Below are positions 10,370-22,686 of a DNA stretch of 64,000 nucleotides, in pieces. A program made the translations under genes and the position numbers. Each line of letters opens with the position of its first letter. Position 1 is the stretch's first letter. The notes below the pieces were generated by a model that was not told the origin of the DNA, made no database searches, and saw only the letters and a program-made list of their open reading frames with translations. This stretch comes from Coprinopsis marcescibilis. Taxonomy: Eukaryota > Basidiomycota > Agaricomycetes > Agaricales > Psathyrellaceae. The DNA lies in NCBI GenBank assembly GCA_004369085.1, contig ML210151.1:351270-415269 (forward strand), in the 5' to 3' direction.

Positions 10370-12794
10370 ATGTTTGACCAAGGTTTCCTCCTCTCGATGC
10401 TCCTCCTATCAGGATGGGCGCTCCACCGTGTTAATGCCCAGACATGGTACTTCATTTCTATTTTTGTGGGGTCTTGTAGGGTTGATCCCGATGTCTGAAT
10501 TGCAGGTGTAACAAGAACTACATGACAGGCGAGCCTGTCGTTCCTCCCGGTAAGTCCCAAGCATGATGTGGTGGTTAATTCCATAGTCATACATTATGAC
10601 AGGCGGAAGATTCAAACTACCCGCTCCATCGAGCGAGCCTCTGCTATCGCTTCGCTGCGCTCAAGCAATTCGTCCGTATCTGCCCGGCGACGTAGGCTCG
10701 ACTGACAATGCGATCCTCATCGACACGCCAATCACGTTCTCCCATATTTATAATGCACAGCCAATATATCTACCGGATACATATGACTCTGCAAGGCCTT
10801 CAAACGCTGAAGTCAACGTGCTCATTGATGGTCGACATTTAACCTCCGGATATGTCCCCTTGAACAGTAGCAGATACGCGGTTCAGTTTCCGCTCTCGAC
10901 GATCAAGCCCAGGAGCAGTGCCTACACGCTGACGTGTCGCGCCTCTTTTCGTGGTCAAACATACGAAGCCACAGGTTCCCTGTCCTACTTACCTGACCCG
11001 CCGCTGGAAATTGGGACTGTTACGAAAACCGACCTTCGGACTGGGGCGTTATTGGCTCGACCTGCCAATGGGGTGGGCGAAACGTTCCAACCAATATTCC
11101 CAATTGGGTTCTATACACATTTTGACGACTACCTCGCCGTCAACCTGTCTGTGATTTCAAAACTGAAAGCTCAAGGGTAGGTGCCTTCCAGCTCCAAGTC
11201 GACTGGATCATGCGGAAATTGATCTAGCTTTGTGCTGCAGGTTTAATACAGTATGAAAAGTCTTCATCTCCGCACGACAATTTGCTCACAATCAACACAG
11301 ATTCATCCTGTCCCACCCTTTGCCAATCTCACTGCACTTGACCAAGTGCTGGATGTAATGCAGAGGGAGGGGATGTACCTGATGTACGACATGCGATGGT
11401 ACGCACGACATTCCTGATTTCCAGGCCTGATTGACTTTGATTTGTGGCTAGGACATACACAAACACAACTGCAATGGCGGAAGAAGTCAATCTTATCAAA
11501 CGTCGTCCCAACCTCCTTCTTTGGTACACTGCAGATGAACCGGATGGCACCTCGGACCCTCTTAATGCTACTGTTCTCGCCTACAACCACATTACATCCC
11601 TGGACGGCAGCAACGGTCTAGGCAATCCTGGATATCACCCAGTCTCTCTGGTGCTGAACTGTCAGGACTATGAGTGGAGGTGTGTGTTTTGACGTTTGTA
11701 GCTTGACGCGACTCATGTTATCGCCTGGGCTAGTGCCTACTCTGAGGGAGCCGACATCGTTATGCAAGATACCTATATGATTGGGAACAATGCCACGCAC
11801 TCCATTGTCTGGGATACCCCTTGCACTTCCGATTTCGGTGTTTGCGGGTTCGTCTATAAGTGTTATGGATTGATCTTAACGTACTTACCAGGTGGGTAGA
11901 TGTGACAATTGCAAGGGATCTTTTGAGGATATCTCGACTAGGATGGACGAGTTCAAACAGCGATTGTTCATTAATGGCTGGGATCGGACTAAGTCAATTT
12001 GGACCGTTCCCCAGGCGTTTGGAAATAGCTTGTAAGAGTCTCGTTTCGTATCGTGTTATCGAATTGCTCAATTTATCCTCCGAAGGCATTGGGCGGTGCG
12101 TGAATATCCTCAGATCAAATTATCACCTTCTTGAGACTATTATAGAGGTACCCCACTGGACGAGAATTTCTGGTTTCAACGATTCTAGGAATCAATCATG
12201 GTGCTTTAGGTGAACTCGATTTTTCTCGTGCTGCCCCTTGAAAAAGAACCTACCATAATGTCTTTCTGTTAGGTGTAATGGCATGGGATGACCCAACGAC
12301 ACCGGACATAAAGGCAGCGGCTGTGTCACTTGCGCTTTCTCTGCCGAAGCTGACACCATTTATATTGAATTCCAACGCCTCCACGCGTCAAATGACGGTG
12401 AATCGAATCGACGTTGGGCTCTGGACAGTGGGAAACGCGACCTTGATTTTAGCGACCAACATGAACTATCACGACTCTGTTATTGACGTAGAAGCTGACC
12501 TTGGACTTGACAACGTGGTTAAAACCACGCAATTCTTCAATTCTGGGGCGAAACAATCAGGAGACCTTCATATCCTTGTATTTGAATCGCTAGGGTCTGG
12601 TGCGTTCGTGGTGGAAAGGTGAGAGTTGTGGCATGGCTAGCTAGCTCAACTGGCTCAAGCTCTCCTCAAGGCCACTTTCTAATCAAGGCCCCTTCAGGAA
12701 CCCACAGAACAGCGGACCAAAGACTGATGCGCGATACCTGGAACACGTTGCTACACTCGCCATGTTATTCTTTTGTTGGATGATCAGCATGTAA
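10370..12794 (+). CDS. Secreted, probably GPI-anchored glycoside-hydrolase-like (TIM-barrel) protein
   Basis: The ATG at 10370 gives a signal peptide (MFDQGFLLSMLLLSGWALHR, then VNAQ). A roughly 190-residue beta-sandwich-like N-terminal part follows, then a barrel-like part with FPIGFYTHFDDYL, MQREGMYLMYDMRW, PNLLLWYTADEPDG, SEGADIVMQDTYMIGN and IWTVPQAFGN, ending VMAWDDPTTPDIK. The ADEPDG Asp/Glu pair resembles active-site strands of TIM-barrel hydrolases, but the substrate is unknown. After a 79-nt intron (12619-12697) the last exon ends in a hydrophobic tail (ATLAMLFFCWMISM) after polar residues, a typical GPI signal. A 10-nt exon (11241-11250, GTTTAATACA) is needed to keep frame. The stretch 12090-12250 does not splice cleanly in my reading: one path gives an in-frame TGA before the GINHGALG-coding exons, so the gene may be damaged or have an intron I mis-set. 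Confidence 0.7.
11241..11250 (+). other. 10-nt microexon in the GH-like gene
   Basis: Bases GTTTAATACA lie between a 64-nt intron (11177-11240, GT...CAG) and a 50-nt intron (11251-11300, GTATGA...CACAG). Including them joins KAQG to FNTIHPVPPF in frame; skipping them breaks the frame. Confidence 0.6.
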
Positions 12795-13571
12795 CGAAAT
12801 TGTGGGATATATTGCTCTTGTTACCTTTACTGCTCACTGCGGGACGATGGGGAGGAAACTACTAAACCATACAGAAGTTATGCTTTGGAAAGCCTTGCCC
12901 ATTGTCCAAGAGAACCGCAAATGGTGGGGGATACGGCGCGATTTGATCTATACATTTTAATTCACGACGCCGAGATGTACACCATACCATGTCCGAAACG
13001 AGAATCCTCCTCGATTGTTTTGTAGATGCCGAAACGACACATGGTGGTTTGTCTGAACAAGATTAGGGCCCTTGTGGATAGTCAAAATCGTATCTTTGTT
13101 CTTCATTTAAGTATTCGTATGTAGTAGTAGCTAGACGATGCGATGCGATGGCCAGAACCATGCTAGAGGTACCTTGCGAGACGTACACCAAAGGCAATTC
13201 GACAGCAAATGGAAAGCTGAGTCAGAAAGGCAGTAATTGTACTAGCAACAGAGGTTGTCGTCGATGATGAAGATATGTAGGTATGTAGTGTGCATGAGTA
13301 GAGCAAGGAAATCGTGTAGGTAGTAAACAGTAAGCAAGCAAGTGTCGAAAGATTAGTAGACTGATGGTGAGCGAGAATGGTCGTAAGCAGGACAGCAAAG
13401 GTATGTACAGCAGGAATGAAAAAATTCAACGTGATGACAGGAAATGAAAATTAGCAGTACAGTGGAACCAAAGAGGGAAGAGAGGAGAAATAAAAATACA
13501 GCGCGTAACGCCCATTTTCTTGTCATAACCCGAAAGAACCAATAACCAAATCACGGTAGTCTGCCATCCAG
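12795..13571. other. 3' intergenic between convergent genes, with T/G- and A/G-rich stretches
   Basis: Shared 3' flank of the GH-like gene (+) and velB (-). A short frame at 13163-13429 (-) has low-complexity Thr/Ser-rich sequence and no domain. I see no gene. Confidence 0.45.
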
Positions 13572-14088
13572 TCACCTCGAATGATCGTCCGAGATTATAC
13601 TTCCAATAGCCAGAGGATTTTTCTTCCTGATGTCGCCGTCCCTCGACGGCTCCCTCCCAACACCCCTTTCATCCCTGTCTCTCGACGGCGACGTAGTCAT
13701 GGAATACCCGCCTCGGCTTCCAGGCCTCATAGGGGACATCATCCCATAGCCATTACTCGAACCCCCGTTCTGCTGTTGCTGCGAACCCGCACCATTTACA
13801 GACACGGGCGAGCTCAGAGGGATAGTTGGACTGCCCTGGCTCCCATTTGTACTACTGGGAGGACCACCGGACACGGAGCCATGTCCTCCGCTCCCAGACC
13901 TCAGCAGGGGAGCAAGCTGAATGCGATCACCGTTCGTCGCACCCATCAAGCTACTTGACGAGGATGAAGGGGGTGGCGGAGGCGGCAGCTGGGGTTGAGG
14001 CTGCGCTGCCGTCTGTGGCTGCATGTGCTGAACCTGGTGAGCCTGCGGTTGAGGTTGTTGCTGCTGATGAGGCAGAGGCTGCATTTGG

Positions 14089-14138
<50 letters not shown>

Positions 14139-17034
14139 ACCGTACGCATCAGGCCAACCCGATGCTTGTGGCTGTTGCGCGTACTGGTTCGACCAGTCGC
14201 CCGCAACGTTCGGTGTTGTGGGAGGAGGTTGAGGGGTCCCGTAATAATAAGGGGCAGGAGGGGGAGCATACGGGTTCATCCTTTGTTGCATGTGAGGGGG
14301 AGGGGCGGTATAAGGAACGTATTGAGCTGGGGCCAGCGGCGGTGCGGGTTGGGCTTGTTGCTGATGAGGAGGAGGGGGGACATATACTTGCGGCGGCCTC
14401 GGCTGAGGCGAGCCCGTCGGAGGTCGATACTGTGTGTAATCATAATTAGGATTAGTGCCTGGGGGTTGTTGTTGCTGTTGTTGTTGCTGCTGATGTTGTT
14501 GTTGGTGCTGGGAGATAGGAGGAGGAGCAGCATTTGGTGACCCTGTTACTGGCGCAGGAGCGGTCGGTGGGGCCGGTGCAGGGGCTTGCACAGGTGGCAC
14601 CTGTTGAGGTGCAGCACCTACTGGCGGGGGTGCGTACTGGGAATGGGGTGGTGGTGCCTGCTGGTGAGGTGGGACGCCTTGGTGATGAGGAGGAACGGCA
14701 TACTGGGGTGCAGGCTGCTGCTGTTGATGATGAGGCATCTGTTGATGATGCATTTGGTTCTGCTGGTCATAATACCCATATTGCGCAGGCATCGGAGGAG
14801 CTGGCTGCTGCTGATAGTAATCATATCTAGGAGCGACGTGAGCAGGCGGAGGCGGTTGGCCGTAAGCATTAGGGTGAGTCGCGTAGTGTGGGTGTTGATG
14901 GACCGGTGCAGGAGGCACATGCTGTTGATGGTGGTAGTAGCCATCGTAGACAGGTTGTTGAGGAGGTGGAGGAGCTCCCCATGTCTGAGGATATGGCGCA
15001 TAGCCCTGAGGGGGTGGCGGAGGTGCGGGCGCGACATGCGGGGGCATATGCCCGTGAGGGGGAGGCGCGGGATGAGCTACGTGCCCAGGAGGAGGGAGGT
15101 GTTGCGTAGGCGCTTGCTGGTGGTATACTTGCTGCTGGGGTTGGTGCTGCATGGGCGGAGGGGGAGGTACATGCTGTAGCTGCTGAGGAGCTTGCTGAAC
15201 AGGTCCTTGGCTGGGATCGCGGTATGGTTGCTGCTGCTGTTGAGGTGTAGGCTGAGGCTGCGACGTTGACTGATCGTAGACCGGGTATGCAGGTCGAGAA
15301 TCGTAAGGTGGAGGAGGCGACGTCAGGCTCATCGTACCAGCTCCAGGGGTGTTGTCGCTAACAATAAGCGACGCATTAACAGCGGCGTTGGGGGGAGGTG
15401 GAATACTGGGTCCAAGAGCCGGATCCTGCCCTGTTGGAGGGGGCCAAGGTTGCTGCTGGGGCTGCTGAGGTTGCGTACCCATAGGAGGTGCCATAATGGC
15501 GGTTGGGCTGCCATTTCCACGGTTCAAACCGAGACCGTCATCAGTTCTGCTACGCTTAGGATCCCTTTGGATAATTTGATCCTCTTCATCTTCATCTTGA
15601 TTGTCATCGATTTGAAGTGCCAAAGGGTGCTCGAAGGTTTGATTCGGGCGCTTCCGTACACGAATGTCCTTCCGGATACGGATTTTGATTCCTTGGTCAG
15701 CCAGCGAACAGGACAATGGCGTGGATTCTGATAAAATATGTGTCAGCGAGATCTCACACCCTCAGGAGCATCATACACACCCTCCATTCCAGGGAACTTC
15801 TTCGCAGTATAGACATAGAATGGGGCGGAGTAAATCGATTTACAGTGTCGAACCTTGTTTCTGCAAATAGGGCATTTAGTTCATATTCAAAGAAACTGTA
15901 ATAGAAGCCAGGGCAAATATAGCATGATAAGGAAAGAAGAGGGAAATATAGGCTCCACAGTTCTGGTGCGGGGGATAATATGGGAGATTGGTTTCGTCGC
16001 CGCCAAATTTCCGGAAGCGAGGCAGAAATGGGCAAAGATGAGATTGAAGGATGGATTACCGCTCACCCTACGACTTCGAACAGACTGAGCTTCAGACGGT
16101 AACTGCCTTCTGTTCTGACGCTAAGGTCTGGGAAGACGAAAAACCCGGCATCTATAACCGTGGTAAGATTCCGATTCCAGCAAACTGGCTCCTGGTACTC
16201 ACCCTCATTGTTATTATGAGGATCTTTAAGATGGTAGAGCGAAGATACGACCGATCCAGTTGTGCATCGTGTTCGGCCGTCCTGAAATATTAGGTCGGTA
16301 GGGGCACCATGATAACCGATAAAAACCCGCACCTTGAGCCAATGGAGCTCAGCATCATCGTCTGGTTTCGCCAAACTGGCGAACATGAAATAGTAAGGGT
16401 TTTGAAGAAAAGACTGGGCATAACCGTTGTCGTCTTCGTCGTGTAGCCGTGAACTTGAGCTCGGAGCTGGGGAGCCAGACTGAGATTCGCTGTTTTCCCG
16501 CCGCCGCCGGTCGTTTGCAGTAGGATCAATCACCCTGAGTTGGACAATTGGCGGGGGATCGATTGGACGCCGATCGGCTGAGTAGAAGGTACGGTCAGGC
16601 ACACCGTGCGGAAAGTCGCTTTATACTGCTCAATGACGCACCTTTTCCGCCAACACCGCACATCCTCGCCTGCTTCGGTTCCTGGCGCATAACCAACTCA
16701 TAAATTCTATTCCCCCCAACCGCATCAGGATACGCCGCCGAATGCGAAAAGAAGTGGAAATCCGGCATGAACCGTGGCGAGGGCGAGTTTAGAGACCAAG
16801 AAGGCAGATATATGCGCAAAGAGAGAGAGAGATAGTCAGAAAGTGCCTCGAACGTGTGTAGTGTAGACAAAAGGAACGTTATCAGCGACGACTGGGGTGT
16901 TCAGCGTCGCAAATAAGGTGTGATGTGGTGGTTGTTCAGACCCATAGCCAGGGATTCGGGCCAACCGGTGTCGCATAGATACGAATGAGCACTCACAATC
17001 GATCCCTGTCGTGGGCATAATGACCCGTCGTCAT
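13572..17034 (-). CDS. velB: Velvet-domain regulator, VelB-like, with long Pro/Gln-rich tail
   Basis: A fungal velvet factor; in known systems VelB pairs with VeA or VosA and, with LaeA, links development to secondary metabolism in the nucleus. The ATG at 17034 opens MTTGHYAHDRDR and is followed by a less certain N-terminal exon. The velvet domain then reads in order RIYELVMRQEPKQARMCGVGGK, then ADRRPIDPPPIVQLRVID after a clean splice, PYYFMFASLAKPD, GSVVSSLYHLKD, NAGFFVFPDLSVRTEGSYRL-like sequence, FYVYTAKKFPGMEG, and ESTPLSCSLADQGIKIRIRKDIRVRKRP, where VelB proteins usually end their domain. An insertion of about 60 residues splits the domain (near RRRRENSESQSGSPAPSSSS), which is typical of VelB. 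The remaining roughly 690 residues are almost only Pro, Gln, His, Tyr and Ala, with 16-Gln and shorter Gln runs; this tail is unusually long. Confidence is high for the family and lower for the first exons. Confidence 0.85.
14091..14138 (-). repeat. Hexamer CAACAG microsatellite coding poly-Gln in velB
   Basis: Eight perfect CTGTTG units on the plus strand (CAACAG on the coding strand) encode 16 Gln in a row. Shorter runs of the same kind lie near 14466-14507. Mixed CAA/CAG codons are known to slow but not stop length change. Confidence 0.9.
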
Positions 17035-20000
17035 CTTCGTCGTCGGTGAGGGCGATGGGATGGCCTGGTCGCTGAGAGGGTGGAGGTAAGGGGCAGGGGT
17101 GTTCTGGAGGAATTGCATGGGCGTAATAAGGTCCTCCGAGCCCTTGTTGCCAACGTCGTTAGCATTAGGGTTCGCCTGATAAAAACAGTTTTGATTTCTA
17201 TTTTCCCATCAAATAATCCTTTTCCGGAACTTATCTCCTGTCTGCTAAGTGCCAATCCCCCGGTTCTTCCCCACGTGTGTCACTTTCTCACTAGAATCCT
17301 TTCCCTGGGACCCATCATTCAGGCGCCGCAACCTTGGTTTTGGGTCGCTGCTGCCGTCCTGGGTCGTCTATTCATTCTTCCTTTCCTGATCTTCTTTTAT
17401 TTCCATACAGGTAGCAGGCTGTGCCTTTCGACCGACGAGACATAACACGAGATAGCCTGCCAGACATTCCAATTTCGGGCCTGCCCAGCTGCCAGTGCCA
17501 GAGATGCCCAAAATGTCGAGCTTTCACTCTTCACGAAACGCACGAAAGGTAATTCACCGGCCTACATAAATCACTCGTCGAGCAATATGTTCGCAGCACA
17601 TGCCACATTCAGGTACACTCAAATAATGTAACCTCATCGATGTGAGTGTTAATGATCGCATCCATAATGAAGACCAACGGTATAGCCGACTCTTGTTTCA
17701 AAGCAGCTTTTAACCATATCGATTTCCATCTCTTCAATTCAGTTGCATCGAAAGAATGGCAATCTGCGCCGTCACTGGCGGCGCATGTCAAACGGGTATG
17801 CTGACACCTCTAACCTGCATTTGTCAAGCCTTCGCACATACAGGAACCCGACAGTGGGCGGTGTGGCTGCGCTTCTATCTCCTCGAAAAAACCTCATGAC
17901 ACGGATCTTCCCGCCCATGTGAACCGGAAGCCCCACACCTCGGGTCTAAGATTCTCGATCCAGTCCCATCCTGGTGCGCAAGCCATGAGGTTAGTCCCCT
18001 CAGTCTAGTCATTCACAGTAATGAAAACGCCCATTAGCGCTCATTAGTGTAAGTCAAATCTACAAAAGGAATGTCCTCCCCAACTGGCCTTCAACTGGAA
18101 ACGTTGATTCAACCCGGACCGTTGTCTCGATCCAGAACACGACCAGGCCAGGAAGAAAGGGTATCTGACATTCGTGCGTTTTCCTGGTCTGATTTAGCTA
18201 ACTCTCAGGTGCTCAGCGGAGTGATCACTGGTGACGCACTTGCCACGACCAAATGGGCCACCAGCACGAGCTCGAGCCGGGCTCTTATCGTCGATACGGT
18301 TTCTTTTGTCCCTAAGTATCGCACCAACCCCTGCTTCTACTCACATTTCCTTTGTCCGTCAGCTCTCCATCCAGCGGTGTTTGTCTTTCGGAACGTTAGA
18401 TACCTACCGAAGATTCTACGGTACGACTTCCTGTACTGTCATCAAAAGATGTGTCCCTCTTGCCCTTCACATAGTCACAACTTTTAGACTGCGAAACGTG
18501 GTCCGCCTCGATTACCCTTTTGACCGCCACGTCTGTTCACCAACCGCAATTGACATACTTGCAATGTACCACCCTACCAACAACTTTGCAACTGGATTGC
18601 ATCTGCTGGAACTTCCACCCAGCACACAACCTCCAGTCAATTATCCTGCACCTGTCATCTTCCAACGGTTCTTTTGTCTCATCCCATCAGGTGCTGCTTC
18701 CTCCCAATGTTCTGGTTCCCTCTTGCAGTTTTCGTCGCACATCCACAATTTTCCGAGCATAAAATTCTAGGGACCATTTTGGGATTATTGCGCAAGACCC
18801 CGCGCAGGATGTCACTCGAAAGTGATTGCTTATCTGATCTGTCAGCTAAACACAAAGCAATGAGGCTACTGAATGGGATACCCCACGAACTCTGCACACC
18901 TCACCGGAGGTAACCGAGAGAATAGGGGCGAAATGTAAGTTAACGATGGTCCGATGGGGCTCTCGCTCCCTTATCTATTCCACTTATGTATGAAGGTTTA
19001 GCTTTCAAAGGTGTGATATATGCTCACTTCCATTGCCCTTCGTTGCACCGCTGCTCCCGAATCGAAGCTTTTGAAGCACCCGGCAAGCTTGGTCAGCTAA
19101 CGGCGCTTATCTCACTCCCACTCTAACGGTTCTTCTACCTTTGTCTCGTGCGGTTTCTGGAATCTGAACCCCGAGCCACTTCTCTGATAGCGATAACCGA
19201 TTTCGCCTTCAAGCTTTCTGCTTGTTCCAGGCTCCGAACCACGACATGGTACTTGGACTCTTCATCATGTTTGTGAACACCCGTCCGCGTTCAGAGCCGC
19301 GAGCGCATGTTACAACTCGAAACGCAGCACCCTCACGATACCCACCCTTCAGTAGTAGTATCTCCACCCAATAAAATATGCAGCGTTGAATTGAGCCTGT
19401 TAAAATGTTTGGGGTCTTGTACTAATTATAGTTGGCGCCGATGGGAATTCAATCCCCACACTCGGGGTCGAAATTTAAAACCCAATGTCATGCGCGATCC
19501 AGGCAGTCGCGCAGTTACTCCGATGCTCAGCCCTCAACCCTTCAAGTAGATCATAGTGCACTCACAACTTCCAAACACCCGGCAACAACGCAGTTACCGC
19601 AAGTCGATTCTCAACCGTAGTAGAAGGTTCTCGCATGCAGATGTCAGACTCCTAGTGGATTCCAATTAGGTTGAGTGCTCGGGAGATATGTCAGCCCGGC
19701 AAAGGGCATAAAGGGCATAACCAGCGGTAAAACGGGTTTAAACACCCAATTTGACAGTACATCGCTCACCAGACCGCAGTTGTGCGGTTGGGTTTCTGGA
19801 CATGTGAGCAGGTGCCGCATTCTCGGTACTTGGTGCGTCTTAAAGCTCACGGAAAGATCCAAAGAAGGACGACGGGGATCATTTGTTGCCTGCCTTTTTT
19901 AGCACGCAATGGGTTATGTCATTGACCCCAATTCCGAGCCTTGCTGTGGGTCGGCCAGAATCGAAGATTCGGAATCTGAACTTGATATGTGGGAAAGGAG

Positions 20001-22686
20001 TGGTGGTGGTGCGGTGCGGTGTGCACCATTGTCCACGGAAATATGTCACCGCTACAAGCCCGCATCGGCATTTGCACCATGGCCTCGCGGTATGCATACG
20101 GTGTTCGACCGTTATAATAGATAGCACATACCTTGTCCGATGCACAATCGAGTGCAGGGCAGTCAACTCAACAATTTCAATTTATCGCTTTACAATGTAC
20201 ATCGATCGTGTACTTCAGGGCTCAACCTGCAAATGCGTATTCCTTCCAGGCTACAGGCTTGTTAAACAGATGCCGAAATGGGGTCAATACCTCCTAGAAC
20301 CCCGCGCGTGGACCTCGAGCCTTGTACACGGAACGCCATTGCCTCCTTTCGCCTGGCGAACAGTTTCAAACTGATCGCTGGGCTGATTTCATTTCCCCTA
20401 GTACTGGTCCTCCGTGCCTCATTCCTAACATCTGGGTGAATTAAGGTGGGATGAGTGGGTACGCGGTGGGCGGTACGGCTCTGAGTGATATCATGACCAG
20501 ATGCAAGTGCTTGTTACTATGTACTGCACGATGATCGTCAAGGTCGGTGAACCCTGTCATAAATGAAATGTAACACCGTGTGGACCCGGACTCTGTCTCT
20601 GCATTACTTGGCGAGTAATTATAGGTTATTTCCGTATATATCCAGCATGAAATATGCAGTAGCTGACTACCAACCGGAGGGACAGAAGTGCCTTACCGAT
20701 GTGGCAACCGTACCACATACCTGGCCGCAATGGGAGCCGCCTGAATCGCCACTTCGGAGAGGACCAGAATCTGGCTGAAAACGTTTAAACAAGGTTTTAA
20801 GAGAGCTTGCTCCGCTCCACTGCCGTCCTTACATTTTGTTGACTACATGACGACAATCGCAAACATATTGTGCTGAGGTGTGAGTTCGCTTTTCTTGGAA
20901 TGGTAAGAAGGGAGAGGGTTCAACGTTCAACACTACAACGTGTGAGTGATAATGTTTGTACTTCGAAACATCAAACTCAATCGTGTTTGGATTGGATTCT
21001 GCGATGGAAAGGCTCCACGGCGGGCTCTCCGCGGCCACAGGGACCGTAACGTTAACCTTAAATCGCAGCAAAGATGTTACATATGTGCCGGAGTAATAAC
21101 GGCTATAGCTATGATGGTGATAACATAATGGGGCATGCTGCATGACGTCTGCGAGACTCGGACGCGCTGAGCTCGGCAACAGCCGCTCTACTTTGACAGT
21201 GCATACCTGGAGTATGAGGGGCAGTAAAGGCGTGCTTATGGGCATCCCTTCCGAGAAGTAGGCTTTGGGAGTTGCATAGCATAGGAGCCACCTCCTGCGA
21301 ATGTGATGGAAGTCAAGGGAGCCTCAGACCCCTGAGTGTGATATACGGCGCTTAAATATGTCACTTGACCAAACAATCGAAGATAAACGATTAAGAAGCT
21401 TAGTTCGGAGACTCTTGACCACACATGTTTTTTATAGCAAGACGGTCCCGTTCCCGAATACACAGATACCCACCTTGTTGTTCAAGTCATATCACAGATC
21501 CTAGTTGAGACTAATATAGACACCACAAAGCATTGCACTCAAGTTCCGTAGTCCGAGACCTGAGTAGGTATAGACGCAGAAACTAGGCTGACTAGCCTGG
21601 CTACTGCCATATGACACGCGGGATTCCTCCCACAAAAGGATAAATAAACTTCGAGGCTTTGACCTTCAGTGACAGCAGACTTCTGGTTCTCTTGATTGAA
21701 GACCAGACGGTTGAGTGGACTCTGGCTGCAGCTACTGGCATTATCAAGGGAAAGATAGCTATATACACCCATCGACCTGCATTGCCACATAATGAATACG
21801 ACAGTACTTCGACGCTGCTCTAGATCCCTGACAATGACTTTAACGATTTGGATGCAGCGAACACCATAACAAAACCAAGATCTTTTGTTGGTGTTAACTC
21901 TTGGTATTTCATCGGCCGAAGGCCATGGAGGATAACTACTTCCTACTCTACCTACTGTGGTATTTTGGTGCCACCCCCCTTATTACGAAACTTGAGTCGC
22001 AGTTGTACGCCTTTGATGAGCAGAACAATATGGGGCTGGGCTGCAGAGCCCCATTAACTATGGTTTTGAACGGTATAAAGTGAAATAAGATAAAAAGAGA
22101 TAGGCGTCGTTCCTGCCATTAGAGCGTGACATCAGATGGGAATGATCCCAGCTGATTCTGAACTTTGAATTTGCGAAAGAGACCGCACGGGCCAATTTGC
22201 GCCTTGGATTCGGAACACTACCGCCGCCAAAGATTGTCCTCTGCCACCACTAGCAAACCTCGATCTGAAACAAAAATCTCATTGGCGAGATGTCTTGCTA
22301 AAGAACCTTTTGTAAATCGACAATCAGGATCAATGGGGTGGCAAGAACACGTTTTTTCTTTGTGCCATTCACAGTTCACTATCATTATCAACGGGCCCAC
22401 AGATTCTTTGTCCTTTGGTGGTTCAAATTCGAACCCTTTGGGAGCCTTCAGGTCTAAACTCGCAATCTGCGAGCGGCATTTGAGACTGAGAAGGTCAAAA
22501 GCCACAGGGCCAGCTTCAGAATGCGGAATTATAAATACTGACGAGTGCAAATGGTATACTTGCTGACGTTCCTTCCCGCTTATTTCTCTTCGCTTTAACA
22601 TTGTCAAGACCTGTGAGTACCCTACCATTCTCCCCGAGAAAGACGCTAATCGCATCTTTAGCGATCTGGATATCGTGGCAAGCACA
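17035..22686. other. 5.6-kb gene-poor region
   Basis: Neither strand gives a chain of exons with recognisable protein sequence. Frames at 17080-17445 (+), 18071-18770 (+), 19883-20374 (+), 20829-21245 (-) and 22218-22811 (-) are short, overlap in several frames and lack domain-like sequence. The first few hundred bases must hold the velB promoter and the last few hundred the promoter of the gene at 22687. Old, unrecognisable repeats or lineage-specific short genes cannot be excluded. Confidence 0.4.

Noticed and set aside
13581..15179. Long plus-strand frames rich in Leu/Val/Ala/Arg opposite velB
   Set aside because: They are the antisense reading of the CAG/CCA-rich velB tail; no independent signals.
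17080..17445. 121-codon plus-strand frame with hydrophobic end
   Set aside because: It sits in the velB promoter region, with no homology-like features; the hydrophobic part is A/T-driven.
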